Assembly (NCBI RefSeq): GCF_016427535.1
Contig: NZ_JAELXV010000006.1
Span: 186,001 to 250,000, forward strand
Source: Hymenobacter sp. BT559
Lineage (GTDB): Bacteria; Bacteroidota; Bacteroidia; Cytophagales; Hymenobacteraceae
Length of the DNA stretch: 64,000 nucleotides
Direction: 5' to 3'
This document shows, piece by piece, positions 16,934-25,762 of this stretch. Each line of letters opens with the position of its first letter. Within the stretch, counting starts at the first letter, position 1. The notes below the pieces were generated by a model that was given only the letters and a program-made list of their open reading frames with translations, did not search any database and had not been told where the DNA came from. Position numbers and translations under genes: made by a program.

Positions 16934-19247
16934 GGGTTGGGGTAGCTTCGGAATCGCTGAAATAATACACGTGGCGCTCGGGCTCACGATAAAGGGCGTA
17001 GAGCGCGCCTACTTGCTCGCGGGCCAGTTGGGTGTTGAACCAGGCCGGGCCACCTAGGGCGGCTTCGTCGGCGGCGGGCAAGGGCACGCGCTGGGCATCG
17101 GGCGGCGGTGTGCCGAGGCCTACCAATGGGCTCTGGCGAGCCAGCAGCTTGGTAAGGTTGCGGCGGCCGATGCGGTCGTAGGTCATGGTTTCTACTTCCA
17201 GCTCGGGCACGATGGCCTTGAGGGTGCGCACCGGGCTGGTGGGGTCGGTAAACTCCACATAGTAAATGCTTAGGCCTGCCGCGGCCAGGCGCTCATGCAC
17301 CACGCGCAGCAAGTCGGCGGGGGTAGCCAGGGAATTGAAGGGCACAGTGGGCAGTTCCGAAAACTTGACGGTGCGCTGCACGCTAAACACCGAATTTTCG
17401 AGCTGGGCAAATAACTCGGCCGGGCTTAGAGCTAGCCACTCGCGCATGGACTCGGCGGCGCGGGACTCTTGGTTGGCCAGCACGGGCGGGTCGCGCCGCA
17501 CCTGGGCTAGGTAGCCGGGCGCCACGGTTTCGAGCCAGGCCATATCGCCGTGCTCGAAGCGCTTGCGCACGCGGCTGGAGGCGTACTCGCGCAGGGCTTT
17601 GGCCAGAGCCACTTCGCGGTCGGGGTGGGCCGCTTCGCCGCAGCCGGTAAGCATCAGCGCGTGCGGAACTTGGGTGATATCACGCTCGTAACCAACAACG
17701 TACAAGCTCGTGATACCAAAGTCGGTGGAGGCTAGCTTCACCTGAATTTCCAGGCCGGCTTCGTCGTACTGGCGCAGTAATTCGCGGGTGGCGGGGTCCT
17801 GCACGTCGTCGAGCTCGATGCGCACGCCCTGGTCGAGGGCGCGGTAATTAATAGCGTTGCCATCGCGCTGCAACAGCTCAAGCAGCCCGTGCGAGAGGGC
17901 GCGCTCTAGCGACTCGCCCGCGCCCATGCCGTTGGTGATGGGGGTGTAAAGCCAATCGTGCTGCTCCTGGCCGTGCCAGTCGCCGGGCCAGGTAGCGGCC
18001 GTTTCGATGGGCACCCAAATGAGGTCATTGGCCGGGTAGGTATGCGCCTGCGTCCATACCAGTTCGGTGTCGGGCGTGTAAGCGGTGCCCGCCGGCAGCC
18101 GGTCGCGCAGCGGGTCGAGGCAAGCTACTCCCTCGGCTTGCAGCTGCCCGTAAGAGGCGCGGCGGCGCGGCATCTGGGTTAAATACAAGTTGACGAACGT
18201 CTCCTCCGTGATTTCGCCGTAGGCCCCCACGCGCGCCTGCCCATCGGTGGCGCCGTAGCCGGTGCCAGTGCTCATGCCGCCGGGCAGCCACTGGGCCAGG
18301 CTCCACACGGGCACGCCTAGGTAGTCGAGGCTGGTGAGCGGAATTTCGTACACCGGCTCGGGCGGCAGGGCACTTTTGTAGAGGGCTACGGGGGCGGGGT
18401 CGGGTAGCGATTGTGGAGACATGTCAGAAGAAGTTAAAGGCAGGAAATCGGCAAACGGCCGGCCGGCTAGCTGCGCTTCAAATAGCTGGGCAGCTGCCGC
18501 TTTGCCGCCGCTGGCCACGGGTTCCCAGGGCGTGAGCACGCCGTCGAAATCCAGCGGCAGCAGCACGCGCTGGTAGTGGCGCACGTCGCCGTGCGAGAGG
18601 GGAATGTGGGCGTCGTAGGCGCGGTGGGTACTGATGTGGGTAGGGTAACCTAGGGCGTCGAGCTTGAACTTCAGCGCATCGCCGCAGCACAGCAGCTGGC
18701 GGGCGGGCAAGTGCAGCACGGCATGGCCCGGCGTGTGGCGGCCAGTGTGGTAAAGCACCGCCCCCGGGTGCAGTTCGGCGCGGTCTTCGTAAGGCCAACT
18801 CACTCGGAACGCCTGGCAAAAAGGCAATTCGTCCTGCTGCATCACTACCTCGGGCTCGAAGTCCTCCACTAGCTGCCACAAGGCCCCGAACACGTGGCAG
18901 TGCGAGGCCGAGAGGTAGCGAATACCACCTAGGGTACCGATAAAATCCAGCGCGGCCGCATCGTAGTAGCCGGCGCCCTCGAAGGCTACGTTACCGTGCT
19001 CGGCATCGACAAGCAGGTAGCCGCGCGGCCCAATGCCCACCGTTGGCTCGTTCCAAAATTGCCAGATGCCGGGCAGCACCTCGGCCCATTGCGTCGTGAG
19101 TCGCGCGCCTACCTCGGCCGGCGTACTAAACTGCCAGCCGGCGGGCGGCAGCGGGTGGCGATAGTCGCGGCACACCGGGCAGTCGGGTGGGCCCGGCGCA
19201 AAGTAGCGCTGCCAGAAGCCGCAGTTTTCGCAAACGTAATGAGGCAT
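16926..19247 (-). CDS. Zinc-ribbon / metallo-beta-lactamase-fold / YcaO fusion protein
   Basis: 773 residues. Residues 6-26 hold two CxxC pairs (C6, C9, C23, C26) like a rubredoxin or zinc ribbon. About 50-260 is a metallo-beta-lactamase fold with H116, H118, H175 (TPGH) and D190 (CCGD), but the usual DH of HxHxDH is F120-G121. About 310-773 is a YcaO domain: GTGYGATDGQARVGAYGEITEE, MGAGESLERALSHGLLELLQRDG, EVALAKALREYASSRVRKRF and IVPELEVETM followed by RIGRRNL match its ATP-site and core segments. There is no C-terminal PxPxP as in azoline-forming enzymes. YcaO proteins activate amides with ATP to give azolines, amidines or thioamides; some act outside peptide pathways. It lies 47 nt after the Gfo/Idh gene and overlaps the next gene. 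Confidence 0.85.
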   Translation of the reverse strand: MPHYVCENCGFWQRYFAPGPPDCPVCRDYRHPLPPAGWQFSTPAEVGARLTTQWAEVLPGIWQFWNEPTVGIGPRGYLLVDAEHGNVAFEGAGYYDAAALDFIGTLGGIRYLSASHCHVFGALWQLVEDFEPEVVMQQDELPFCQAFRVSWPYEDRAELHPGAVLYHTGRHTPGHAVLHLPARQLLCCGDALKFKLDALGYPTHISTHRAYDAHIPLSHGDVRHYQRVLLPLDFDGVLTPWEPVASGGKAAAAQLFEAQLAGRPFADFLPLTSSDMSPQSLPDPAPVALYKSALPPEPVYEIPLTSLDYLGVPVWSLAQWLPGGMSTGTGYGATDGQARVGAYGEITEETFVNLYLTQMPRRRASYGQLQAEGVACLDPLRDRLPAGTAYTPDTELVWTQAHTYPANDLIWVPIETAATWPGDWHGQEQHDWLYTPITNGMGAGESLERALSHGLLELLQRDGNAINYRALDQGVRIELDDVQDPATRELLRQYDEAGLEIQVKLASTDFGITSLYVVGYERDITQVPHALMLTGCGEAAHPDREVALAKALREYASSRVRKRFEHGDMAWLETVAPGYLAQVRRDPPVLANQESRAAESMREWLALSPAELFAQLENSVFSVQRTVKFSELPTVPFNSLATPADLLRVVHERLAAAGLSIYYVEFTDPTSPVRTLKAIVPELEVETMTYDRIGRRNLTKLLARQSPLVGLGTPPPDAQRVPLPAADEAALGGPAWFNTQLAREQVGALYALYREPERHVYYFSDSEATPTHA

Positions 19248-19294
19248 TTAGAGAGTGTTTTAGAAGATAGTGCCTCCTAGGCTGGGTGAGCTAG

Positions 19295-20335
19295 CTACAA
19301 GCTGGCTAGCTCCTGGCTTTTGGCGGCTGCCAGGTCGAGCAGGCGCATGGTATGCAAGTCGCGGGCGGGCGGAAACGGGAAGGGCTGCCCGATGCGCACG
19401 GCTTCGGCAAATGCTTCGACTTGGCGCTGAAAAGGTGAAGCCTCTTTGTCGAACGCAACGTCTTCCACGGTGCCGTCGGGGCGGGTGAGGGTAAGCGAAC
19501 CGCCGGGCGTTTGGCCCATCGTGTTCACGGCCAGCGCCCGGCCTAGGTCGCCAATAACTTCGAGAGAGCGGCGCGGGAAGTTGTCGGGGCAATTGTACGC
19601 CACCGCGTGCGAGAGCAGTACCCCGCTGGCCGTCTGGCCGATGATTACCGCCCCGTCGTCCACGGGGTAGTCGTGGATGCGCTGCTGGGTGAGGGCCACC
19701 ACGGTCGTCAGTGGCTCATCGAGCAAGGTTTGCACTAGATCGAGGCCGTGGGGCGCGAGGTCAATCATGGCCCCGCCGCCCGCCTGCTCGGCCGAGATGC
19801 GCCAGTTTTGGTAGGTGCCCTGGTCGGTATCGGGAGCCCAGTCAGCGGGCGTCCAGCAGGCGTAGTGAATGCGCACGCAGGTCACGCGCCCTAGGTCGCC
19901 GTGTTGAATCAGCTCGCGCAAACGCACGTGAGCCGGGTGAAAGCGCTGGTCGAAGGCAGTAGCTAATGGGGTGCCGGCCGCTTCGGCGGCGGCCACCATG
20001 CCGGCCGCTTCGGTAGCGGTGCGGGCCAGGGGCTTTTCACACAGCACCGGCAGCCCCGCGGCGGCCAGCGCCTGCGCCACGGAGGCGTGGTGGGCATTGG
20101 GCGTAGCCACGTACACGGCCTGCAAGCCGGGCGTTTGTAGAAACTCGTCTAGGCTAGTGGTGCGCAGCAGGGTAGTATCGTCGGGCTGCACAGCGGCCAG
20201 CGCCGGCTCGCTCAAGTCGCAGAGCGCCACCAGCCGGCCGTTGCCGGAGGCCGCGATGGCTGGGGCCACATAGTCGCGCGCCACCCAGCCGCAGCCCACA
20301 ATGCCCCACGAGACATCGGGTTGATTTTCGGGCAT
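19295..20335 (-). CDS. Gfo/Idh/MocA-family oxidoreductase
   Basis: 346 residues. The N-terminal Rossmann domain has GIVGCGWVARDYVAPAI, and the catalytic-lysine motif CEKPLA (about residue 97) follows VYVATPNAHHASVAQALAAG-like sequence. DQRFHPAHVRLRELI and GGGAMIDLAPHGLDLV belong to the C-terminal domain, with a His in the active site. The family uses NAD(P) to oxidise or reduce sugars and cyclitols, including myo-inositol dehydrogenase. It starts 16 nt after the HD gene behind a purine-rich AAGAAGAAGG-type site. Oxidation of an inositol or glycosyl-inositol intermediate is a reasonable guess from the operon. Confidence 0.9.
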   Translation of the reverse strand: MPENQPDVSWGIVGCGWVARDYVAPAIAASGNGRLVALCDLSEPALAAVQPDDTTLLRTTSLDEFLQTPGLQAVYVATPNAHHASVAQALAAAGLPVLCEKPLARTATEAAGMVAAAEAAGTPLATAFDQRFHPAHVRLRELIQHGDLGRVTCVRIHYACWTPADWAPDTDQGTYQNWRISAEQAGGGAMIDLAPHGLDLVQTLLDEPLTTVVALTQQRIHDYPVDDGAVIIGQTASGVLLSHAVAYNCPDNFPRRSLEVIGDLGRALAVNTMGQTPGGSLTLTRPDGTVEDVAFDKEASPFQRQVEAFAEAVRIGQPFPFPPARDLHTMRLLDLAAAKSQELASL

Positions 20336-20351
20336 AAAAGCAAGAAGAAGG

Positions 20352-21305
20352 TTAACGCTCTACCGGGAGCAACCCAGCCGCGGTAAGCACCTGCTGGTGA
20401 AACTGCTGCGTGAAGCCCGCGTGCACGATGTTTAAGTCGTCGAGGGCTTGGTGCAGGCGGAAGCGGGCGCTCTGGTCGTGCCAGGCCATTTCCAGTACCC
20501 GGTCGAATACATCCGCAGCGTGGAAAGCGCGGGCAGCCGGCTCATCCACCACGCGGGTACGGTCGAGGGCTGCCGTTACCACGGGCTGGAGGCTAGCGGG
20601 CAGCTGATGCATGGCCTGCTGCGTCGCTTGGGCCATCAGGCCTGGTAAGTGGCTACCTAGGAGTTCGTCGCCCGCGTAGCCGGGGTCGGGCAGCGCCGCG
20701 TTGTGCAGGTGGTGGGCCAGGCCCGTCAGAAACGCCTCGCCGGGGTCAGCCCCGAAATACGGGCTAAGCAGCACCGCATAAATGGCCACCATGGCGCAGT
20801 GGTCGGCGTGGCTCTCGGGCGGCCAAAGCATGATGCGTGGCCGGCCGGGGTGGGTAGCGCCCGCCCGCGGCTGCTGCGCTAGCTGCGCCACAAAAGCTGG
20901 CTGATGGCCAGTTACCACATCAGCCACCGCACCCGTTTCTTGTGCCAGTTGTGCTACTAAGTCGGCATCCAGGGGTTGCCCGGCATCGTGCAATGCTTGT
21001 TGCAGCACTCGGTTAGCCTCAGTTTCTGCCAAGCCCAGCGAGCCGAGCAAGGCCACGTCGTAGCCAGGCAGGCGCACGCCGATGAGGGCGCGGGCTGTTT
21101 CGCGCAGGGCGACCGTAGCCGACGCTTCGCCCGCCACCAGCGCACCCCAAGCGCGGCCAAACAGCTGTTCGGCCAGCGAGCCTTCACGCCCAGATACCCG
21201 CACGCGCTTCAAGTCGTTGAGTTCGCGCAGTAGCGGCAGCACCTTAGCAAGCTCAACCAGCGCCTCCGGCCTAGCCGGGGCGCTGGTAGTTGCAGAAACC
21301 GACAC
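20352..21305 (-). CDS. HD-domain protein in the inositol/YcaO operon
   Basis: 317 residues. The GTG start at 21305 shares a base with the TAG of the inositol-phosphate synthase gene (TAGTG), so translation is coupled. The N-terminal 140 residues are helical and unassigned. From about residue 170 there is an HD-superfamily pattern: ESHADHCAMVAIYAVLLSP, then FLTGLAHHLHNAALPD and HAADVFDRVLEMAWHD. HD proteins are usually metal-dependent phosphohydrolases, so it could dephosphorylate inositol phosphate or a glycoside of it, an inference. No closer family is recognised. Confidence 0.7.
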   Translation of the reverse strand: MSVSATTSAPARPEALVELAKVLPLLRELNDLKRVRVSGREGSLAEQLFGRAWGALVAGEASATVALRETARALIGVRLPGYDVALLGSLGLAETEANRVLQQALHDAGQPLDADLVAQLAQETGAVADVVTGHQPAFVAQLAQQPRAGATHPGRPRIMLWPPESHADHCAMVAIYAVLLSPYFGADPGEAFLTGLAHHLHNAALPDPGYAGDELLGSHLPGLMAQATQQAMHQLPASLQPVVTAALDRTRVVDEPAARAFHAADVFDRVLEMAWHDQSARFRLHQALDDLNIVHAGFTQQFHQQVLTAAGLLPVER

Positions 21306-22630
21306 TAGCTAACAGCGTTGTCGGCCGAAACGAACACGGGTGCCAAAACACCTTTCGCCGCTTCCACCACCGGCTGCGGCTGGGGGCCTTCTACGCCTGC
21401 GGCCAGCCAGTTGAGTAGTACTGCCTGCTGCTGCTCGAAACCGTGGATGGGCACCTCGTTGGGGTCAGCCACCATCGGCGACTTGAAAAACACCCCTAGG
21501 GCCGGCGTCACACCGCCTTCGTTGCGGCGCTTGGCTAGGTCAGCTAGGCGGGCCAGCTCCAGTGCAAGCGGAGCCGCCAGGATAGAATCGCGGCAGAGGA
21601 AGTTGATTTTAATCTGCATCTTCTGGCCTAGGAAGCCTTCTACGTCGATGTTGTCCCAGGCTTCTTTGTTGTCGCCGCGGGGCTTGTAGTAGTGGATGTG
21701 TACCACGTGGTTATCCACTTTGTAGCCCGTTATTTGGTCGAGCACCGAGCCTTTGGTCGTGATTTTCGACGCCAGCGACTCCGCATTGTCTAGCGCCAGG
21801 CCGTCGCGGTTGCCCAGGATGTTGGTCGAAAACCAGCCGTCGATGTGCAGGTTGCGGGCGTGCAGGGCCGGGGCCAGCACGGTCTTCATAAAGGTCTGGC
21901 CGGTTTTGCCATCCTTGCCCGAAACGGGCACCCCACGCTGCTCGGCCAGGCGCAGTAGCGCTGGCGCATCAGCGGCGCACGAGGGCGTGAAGTTGACGTA
22001 GGGCACGTCTTCCAGAATGGCAGCGTAGGCGTAGAGCATAGCCGGCGGAATCTGCGCGTCGTCGGCCTGCACAGCGGCCTCGAAAGCCTCGGGCGTAGCA
22101 AACTGCGGCAGCGTCAAATCGGGCATGGCCTCGGTCGAAGCCAGGTTGATAACTACTACGCGCTCTAGGTTCTGCTCTTCGCGGAAGCGCTGGAGGTTAG
22201 CCCGAATGGCTTCGACGGCGGCGGCGTGCGAGGCCACTTTCAGCAGGTGCTGGCCAGTGACGTTGCGGCAAAAGCGCACGTTGCCCACAGCGGGCCAAGG
22301 CTGAATGGCGCCTAGGTCGGCTTCCACATCGGCCATTTGGTGGCGCTCCAGCACGCCGTGGTGGCGGGCGGCGGTGGCTAGGTCATCGGGGCTCAGGTCC
22401 CAGCCGCCAAACACTAGGTTTTCATAACGCACGAGTTGGTCGCTGAGCTGCGTGGGCAAGTTAGCCAGCGGCAGGCCCGTGGTGCCCATCGCGCCAGCGC
22501 GCAACAACGCTACCCCGGCTACTGCCGTAGTGGCTACGGCCCCACCCAACCCTACGATGGCTACGCCCAGGCGAGTGTTTTGCTGCGATGCGGCAGCAGG
22601 AAAATTCGAAGTTGAAAAATTTTTCGACAT
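21305..22630 (-). CDS. ino1: Inositol-3-phosphate synthase (MIPS)
   Basis: 441 residues from ATG 22630 (MSKNFSTSNFPAA). The NAD-binding loop GVAIVGLGGAVATTAVAG (about residues 20-37) and the core motifs VNFTPSCAADAPALL, SGKDGKTGQTFMKTVLAPAL, GWFSTNILGNRDG and INFLCRDSILAAPLALELARL are characteristic. The enzyme converts glucose-6-phosphate to 1L-myo-inositol-3-phosphate (NAD, aldolase-type cyclisation). It is the first gene of a seven-gene minus-strand operon, so the operon product very likely contains or passes through inositol. The start is preceded by a CTCCTTTTCT stretch and no strong SD. Confidence 0.92.
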   Translation of the reverse strand: MSKNFSTSNFPAAASQQNTRLGVAIVGLGGAVATTAVAGVALLRAGAMGTTGLPLANLPTQLSDQLVRYENLVFGGWDLSPDDLATAARHHGVLERHQMADVEADLGAIQPWPAVGNVRFCRNVTGQHLLKVASHAAAVEAIRANLQRFREEQNLERVVVINLASTEAMPDLTLPQFATPEAFEAAVQADDAQIPPAMLYAYAAILEDVPYVNFTPSCAADAPALLRLAEQRGVPVSGKDGKTGQTFMKTVLAPALHARNLHIDGWFSTNILGNRDGLALDNAESLASKITTKGSVLDQITGYKVDNHVVHIHYYKPRGDNKEAWDNIDVEGFLGQKMQIKINFLCRDSILAAPLALELARLADLAKRRNEGGVTPALGVFFKSPMVADPNEVPIHGFEQQQAVLLNWLAAGVEGPQPQPVVEAAKGVLAPVFVSADNAVS

Positions 22631-23026
22631 AGAAAAGGAGAAAAAGACTGGGTGGGGTGGCGTAGGGCCGTTCACTTGCTGAACAGGTTTTTAAGCAAAC
22701 TTTTTTAGCAAAAGCTCTTTTATTAATTTAATAATGTTGCTCTTGCGCATACATTTTCACTGCTCTAAACACGGCTATTACAATTAGTAATATACTGGGT
22801 TCCTGCCGAGTTAAGGTCGTCTGTACAACAGTAGAAAGGTTAGCCAGAAAATAAAGAAATTAAACATTTTTTTTGCACTGACCCTGCTTTAGGTCGTCAC
22901 TGCGCACGCTCACCTACCCTACCCTAAGCGACTTGTGCTCCCCGCCTAGGTAGTAGACATTCAACTAACAACGGGTATAGCAAGTACAGTAGGCTACCGC
23001 CATCCTGCGGGCCACTTGTTTTTGCC
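22631..23026. other. Intergenic region between divergent MIPS operon and MFS gene
   Basis: 396 bp, clearly more AT-rich than its surroundings, with A/T runs near 22700-22730 and 22855-22875. It must hold the promoters of both the inositol/YcaO operon and the MFS transporter. I found no exact TAnnTTTG with a -33 partner, no riboswitch-like structure and no open frame with coding character; a 17-codon plus-strand frame at about 22734 (MLLLRIHFH...) is too short to support. Confidence 0.6.
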
Positions 23027-24259
23027 ATGTTCGCTAACTCTCGCCTGCTACTTATTTATACCATTGTCTTACTAGACGTTATTCTGGGTTCGGCCCTGGG
23101 GCCGGTGTTGCCGCAGTTTGTGCAGGGGCTGGGCCAGCCGCAGTTGTGGCTCACGCTGGGTACGGCGCTGTTTCTGGGCATTCAGCTGGTGGCGGCCCCG
23201 CTACTAGGCACGCTCTCCGACCAGGTAGGCCGGCGGCCGGTGGTGCTCGTGTCGGCAGTGGGCACCTTGGTGGCCAATCTGTTTTTGCTGCCGGTACGCA
23301 CGATTCTCTTTTTTGTCAACCGCCTCAGCGACGGCTTCACCAACGGGCTCTACTCACTCATGCGCTCGGCCGTGGCCGACGTGTCGGAGCCGGAAGAGGT
23401 AGTGAAGACCACGGGCCTCGTGAGCACCTTTCAGTCGCTGGGCGGCGTGCTCGGGCCGCTGGTAGCCAGCGCCGTGCTGTGGCTAGGGCCGCCCAAAGAC
23501 CAGCAAACGCGCTGGGTAGTGGTGGCCGTGTTGGGGCTCTCGGTACTCAACCTAGGGCTGTCGTTCTTCTTCAAAGAGACGGCTAAGGAAACCAAGGAGT
23601 TTGACGCCAGCCAGCTGCGGCAAGAGTTGGTGCGCAGCCTCAACATCCGCCAATTGTGGCAGCGCTTGCAAGAGTTTGACCAGAATCGCCCGGGCCTGGC
23701 GCCCATCACCTTGCTTACGCTGCTGCTTACGCTCAACCAAGGCTATCTCAATTACTTTATTCCCTACGTGGGCCTAGGGCAGCTCAAGCTCGATGCTACG
23801 CAGATATCCTACTTCTTCGCCTTTTTCGGTGGCCTGTGCGCCATCAGCAACTTCTTGTATTTTAAATACTTGGTTGACCGGCTCAACAAGCGCTGGGTGC
23901 TTATCGGGGCTGCCTGGGTAGGCGTGGGTTTGCACATCCTTTACGCCAACGTGCACAGTTCGCTACCACTACTCTACATCGCCGCTGCTGCCGATGCCCT
24001 ATCGGCTTCTCTTATCGCGGGGCTGCTCAATGGCCTGCTGGCGCAGCTCTCCGATGAGGAAAGCCGGGGCGAGCTGTTTGGGCTTACGCAGGCGCTGTCG
24101 GGGCTTGCCAGTCTGGTTACTACCCTGGCCTACGGAGGCTTGTCGCTGCTGTCACTCAATGCCCCGTTTTATTGGTTTGCGGCCTGCATGGCGGCGCTGG
24201 CGGTGCTGGCCATGCGCCTGAAAATACCCACTGAGAAGCCCACCGAAGCTAACGGCTAG
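23027..24259 (+). CDS. MFS transporter, TetA/Bcr-like group
   Basis: 410 residues with about 12 hydrophobic segments. The A-type motif after TM2 is LGTLSDQVGRRPVVLVSA, and PVLPQFVQGLG before it is typical of the TetA/DHA1 group. RLSDGFTNGLYSLMRSAVADVS and STFQSLGGVLGPLVASAVL (motif C-like GxxxGPxxG) support a drug:proton antiporter. It sits in the inner membrane. It is divergent from the inositol/YcaO operon, so it might export that operon's product, though the specificity is unknown. Confidence 0.85.
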   Translation: MFANSRLLLIYTIVLLDVILGSALGPVLPQFVQGLGQPQLWLTLGTALFLGIQLVAAPLLGTLSDQVGRRPVVLVSAVGTLVANLFLLPVRTILFFVNRLSDGFTNGLYSLMRSAVADVSEPEEVVKTTGLVSTFQSLGGVLGPLVASAVLWLGPPKDQQTRWVVVAVLGLSVLNLGLSFFFKETAKETKEFDASQLRQELVRSLNIRQLWQRLQEFDQNRPGLAPITLLTLLLTLNQGYLNYFIPYVGLGQLKLDATQISYFFAFFGGLCAISNFLYFKYLVDRLNKRWVLIGAAWVGVGLHILYANVHSSLPLLYIAAAADALSASLIAGLLNGLLAQLSDEESRGELFGLTQALSGLASLVTTLAYGGLSLLSLNAPFYWFAACMAALAVLAMRLKIPTEKPTEANG

Positions 24260-24314
24260 CGCTTAGACTTCTCAGTAGGCACTTGCTTAAGGAACACTTC
24301 TTAGCTATAACGAC

Positions 24315-24380
24315 TGAGCGCCACCGTTGCGGCTCCACAGCACCCTAGGTAGTGCGATGGAGCCGCAACGGCGGCGCTCA
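24315..24380. repeat. Long inverted repeat between convergent genes
   Basis: Arms of 23 nt (TGAGCGCCACCGTTGCGGCT... and its complement with one mismatch) enclose a loop that itself has GCAC-CCTAGG-T-A-GTGC. It lies between the convergent MFS and ychF genes. There is no T run directly after, so it may be a repeat element rather than a classical terminator. Confidence 0.75.
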
Positions 24381-24469
24381 TTATTAATTCTACTAATCGC
24401 GCTGCTAGCCTGAGCCTGCTAATGGCAGGCATAGCCGCTCACTTAGAAAAGCCTGCGTGAAGCTGTGGC

Positions 24470-25570
24470 TTAGACGTTGAAGCGGAAATGCATGATGTCT
24501 CCATCTTGCACCACGTATTCTTTGCCCTCCACGGCCATTTTGCCGGCTTCTTTGATTTTTACTTCGGTCTTGTACTCTTGGTAGTCCGCAAGCTTAATAA
24601 CCTCGGCACGAATAAAGCCCTTTTCAAAGTCGGAGTGAATAACGCCGGCCGCCTGCGGCGCCTTGTCGCCGCGGTGGATGGTCCAGGCGCGTACTTCCTG
24701 CACGCCGGCCGTGAAGTACGTAATGAGGTTCAGCAACTCGTAGCTGGCGCGAATGAGCTTGTTGAGGCCCGACTCGGTGAGGCCGTACTCGCCCAGGAAC
24801 ATGGCTTTTTCCTCGGGGTCCTCCATCTCGGCAATCTGCGACTCGATGGCAGCCGACACGAGCACTACTTGCGCACCTTCGGCGGCTACGTGCTGGCGCA
24901 GCGCCTCTACGTGCTTGTTGCCATTGGTAGCAATGCTGGCTTCGTCCACGTTGGCCACGTAGATGACGGGCTTGATGGTGAGCAGCTGCAAGTCGGCCAC
25001 GGCTTCTTTCTCGTCTTCGGTGGCCTGCACAGCGCGGGCGTTTTCACCGGCTTCGAGAGCGGCTTTGAATTTTTGCAGGGCAGCTACCTCTTTCTTGGCA
25101 GCAGCATCGCCCGCCTTGGCGCTACGCTCCGACTTAACGAGCTTTTTATCAACGCTCTCCAGGTCTTTGAGCTGCAGCTCCGTGTCGATAACGTCCTTGT
25201 CAAACACGGGGTCTACCCCACCGGCCACGTGCACGATATTGGGGTCGTCGAAGCAGCGCACCACGTGGATGATGGCATCGACCTCGCGGATATTAGCCAG
25301 AAATTTATTACCTAGGCCCTCGCCTTTGCTGGCGCCTTTCACCAGGCCCGCAATGTCCACAAACTCGATGATGGTGGGCAGCACGCGCTTAGGATTCACG
25401 AGGCCTTCCAGGATTTTAAGGCGCTCGTCGGGCACCGTAATCACACCCACATTGGGCTCGATGGTGCAGAAAGGATAGTTGGCCGACTCGGCCTTGGCGT
25501 TAGATAAAGCGTTGAAAAGCGTGGATTTGCCGACATTCGGCAGGCCGACAATACCGCAGCGGAGGCCCAT
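24470..25570 (-). CDS. ychF: Redox-regulated ATPase YchF (OLA1 family)
   Basis: 366 residues, the family's usual length. The P-loop GLPNVGKSTLFNALSNA (residues 9-25), FVDIAGLVKGASKGEGLGNKFL, the NVDE-type specificity motif YVANVDEAS and the C-terminal TGS-like RAWTIHRGDKAPQAAGVIHSD followed by FIRAEVIKLADY are present. It is a cytosolic obg-like P-loop protein that prefers ATP, binds ribosomes and is linked to oxidative-stress control. Conserved and monocistronic. Confidence 0.97.
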   Translation of the reverse strand: MGLRCGIVGLPNVGKSTLFNALSNAKAESANYPFCTIEPNVGVITVPDERLKILEGLVNPKRVLPTIIEFVDIAGLVKGASKGEGLGNKFLANIREVDAIIHVVRCFDDPNIVHVAGGVDPVFDKDVIDTELQLKDLESVDKKLVKSERSAKAGDAAAKKEVAALQKFKAALEAGENARAVQATEDEKEAVADLQLLTIKPVIYVANVDEASIATNGNKHVEALRQHVAAEGAQVVLVSAAIESQIAEMEDPEEKAMFLGEYGLTESGLNKLIRASYELLNLITYFTAGVQEVRAWTIHRGDKAPQAAGVIHSDFEKGFIRAEVIKLADYQEYKTEVKIKEAGKMAVEGKEYVVQDGDIMHFRFNV

Positions 25571-25673
25571 TTTGTTGAGTTAAGAGTTAAAAGTTATGGG
25601 GTAAGCATTTTGCCTGCCTCACCCCGTAAAGGTACGGCCGATGCGGCCGCCACAGGACAGCCCTAGGTCCATA

Positions 25674-25708
25674 CAAAAACGCGCCGCCCCTTGGTAAGGG
25701 GGCGGCGC
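25674..25708 (-). terminator. Intrinsic terminator of the PUR gene
   Basis: Stem GCGCCGCCCC/GGGGCGGCGC with loop TTGGTAA. On the minus strand it is followed by GTTTTTGT, 55 nt downstream of the DUF3276 gene. Confidence 0.85.
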
Positions 25709-25762
25709 GCCGTAAATAGGTTCGTTTGTACGTCGTGTTTTTGTAAGTAGGCAGTCAGTATG

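Noticed and set aside
13936..22630. A true mycothiol or bacillithiol operon
   Set aside because: No MshC/BshC-type Cys-adding enzyme and no acetyltransferase are present, and the GT4 and PIG-L are only family-level matches. The resemblance is kept as a hypothesis.
16052..22630. The ebo (eustigmatophyte/Bacteroidota) operon
   Set aside because: Only a TIM-barrel protein is shared in type; there is no EboA, UbiA-like EboC, TatD-like EboB, dehydroquinate-synthase-like EboD or EboF.
22734..22787. 17-codon frame in the MIPS-MFS gap as a possible YcaO precursor peptide
   Set aside because: Wrong strand for the operon, no leader/core character and no ribosome site. I found no precursor peptide near the YcaO gene, which is why a non-peptide product is preferred.
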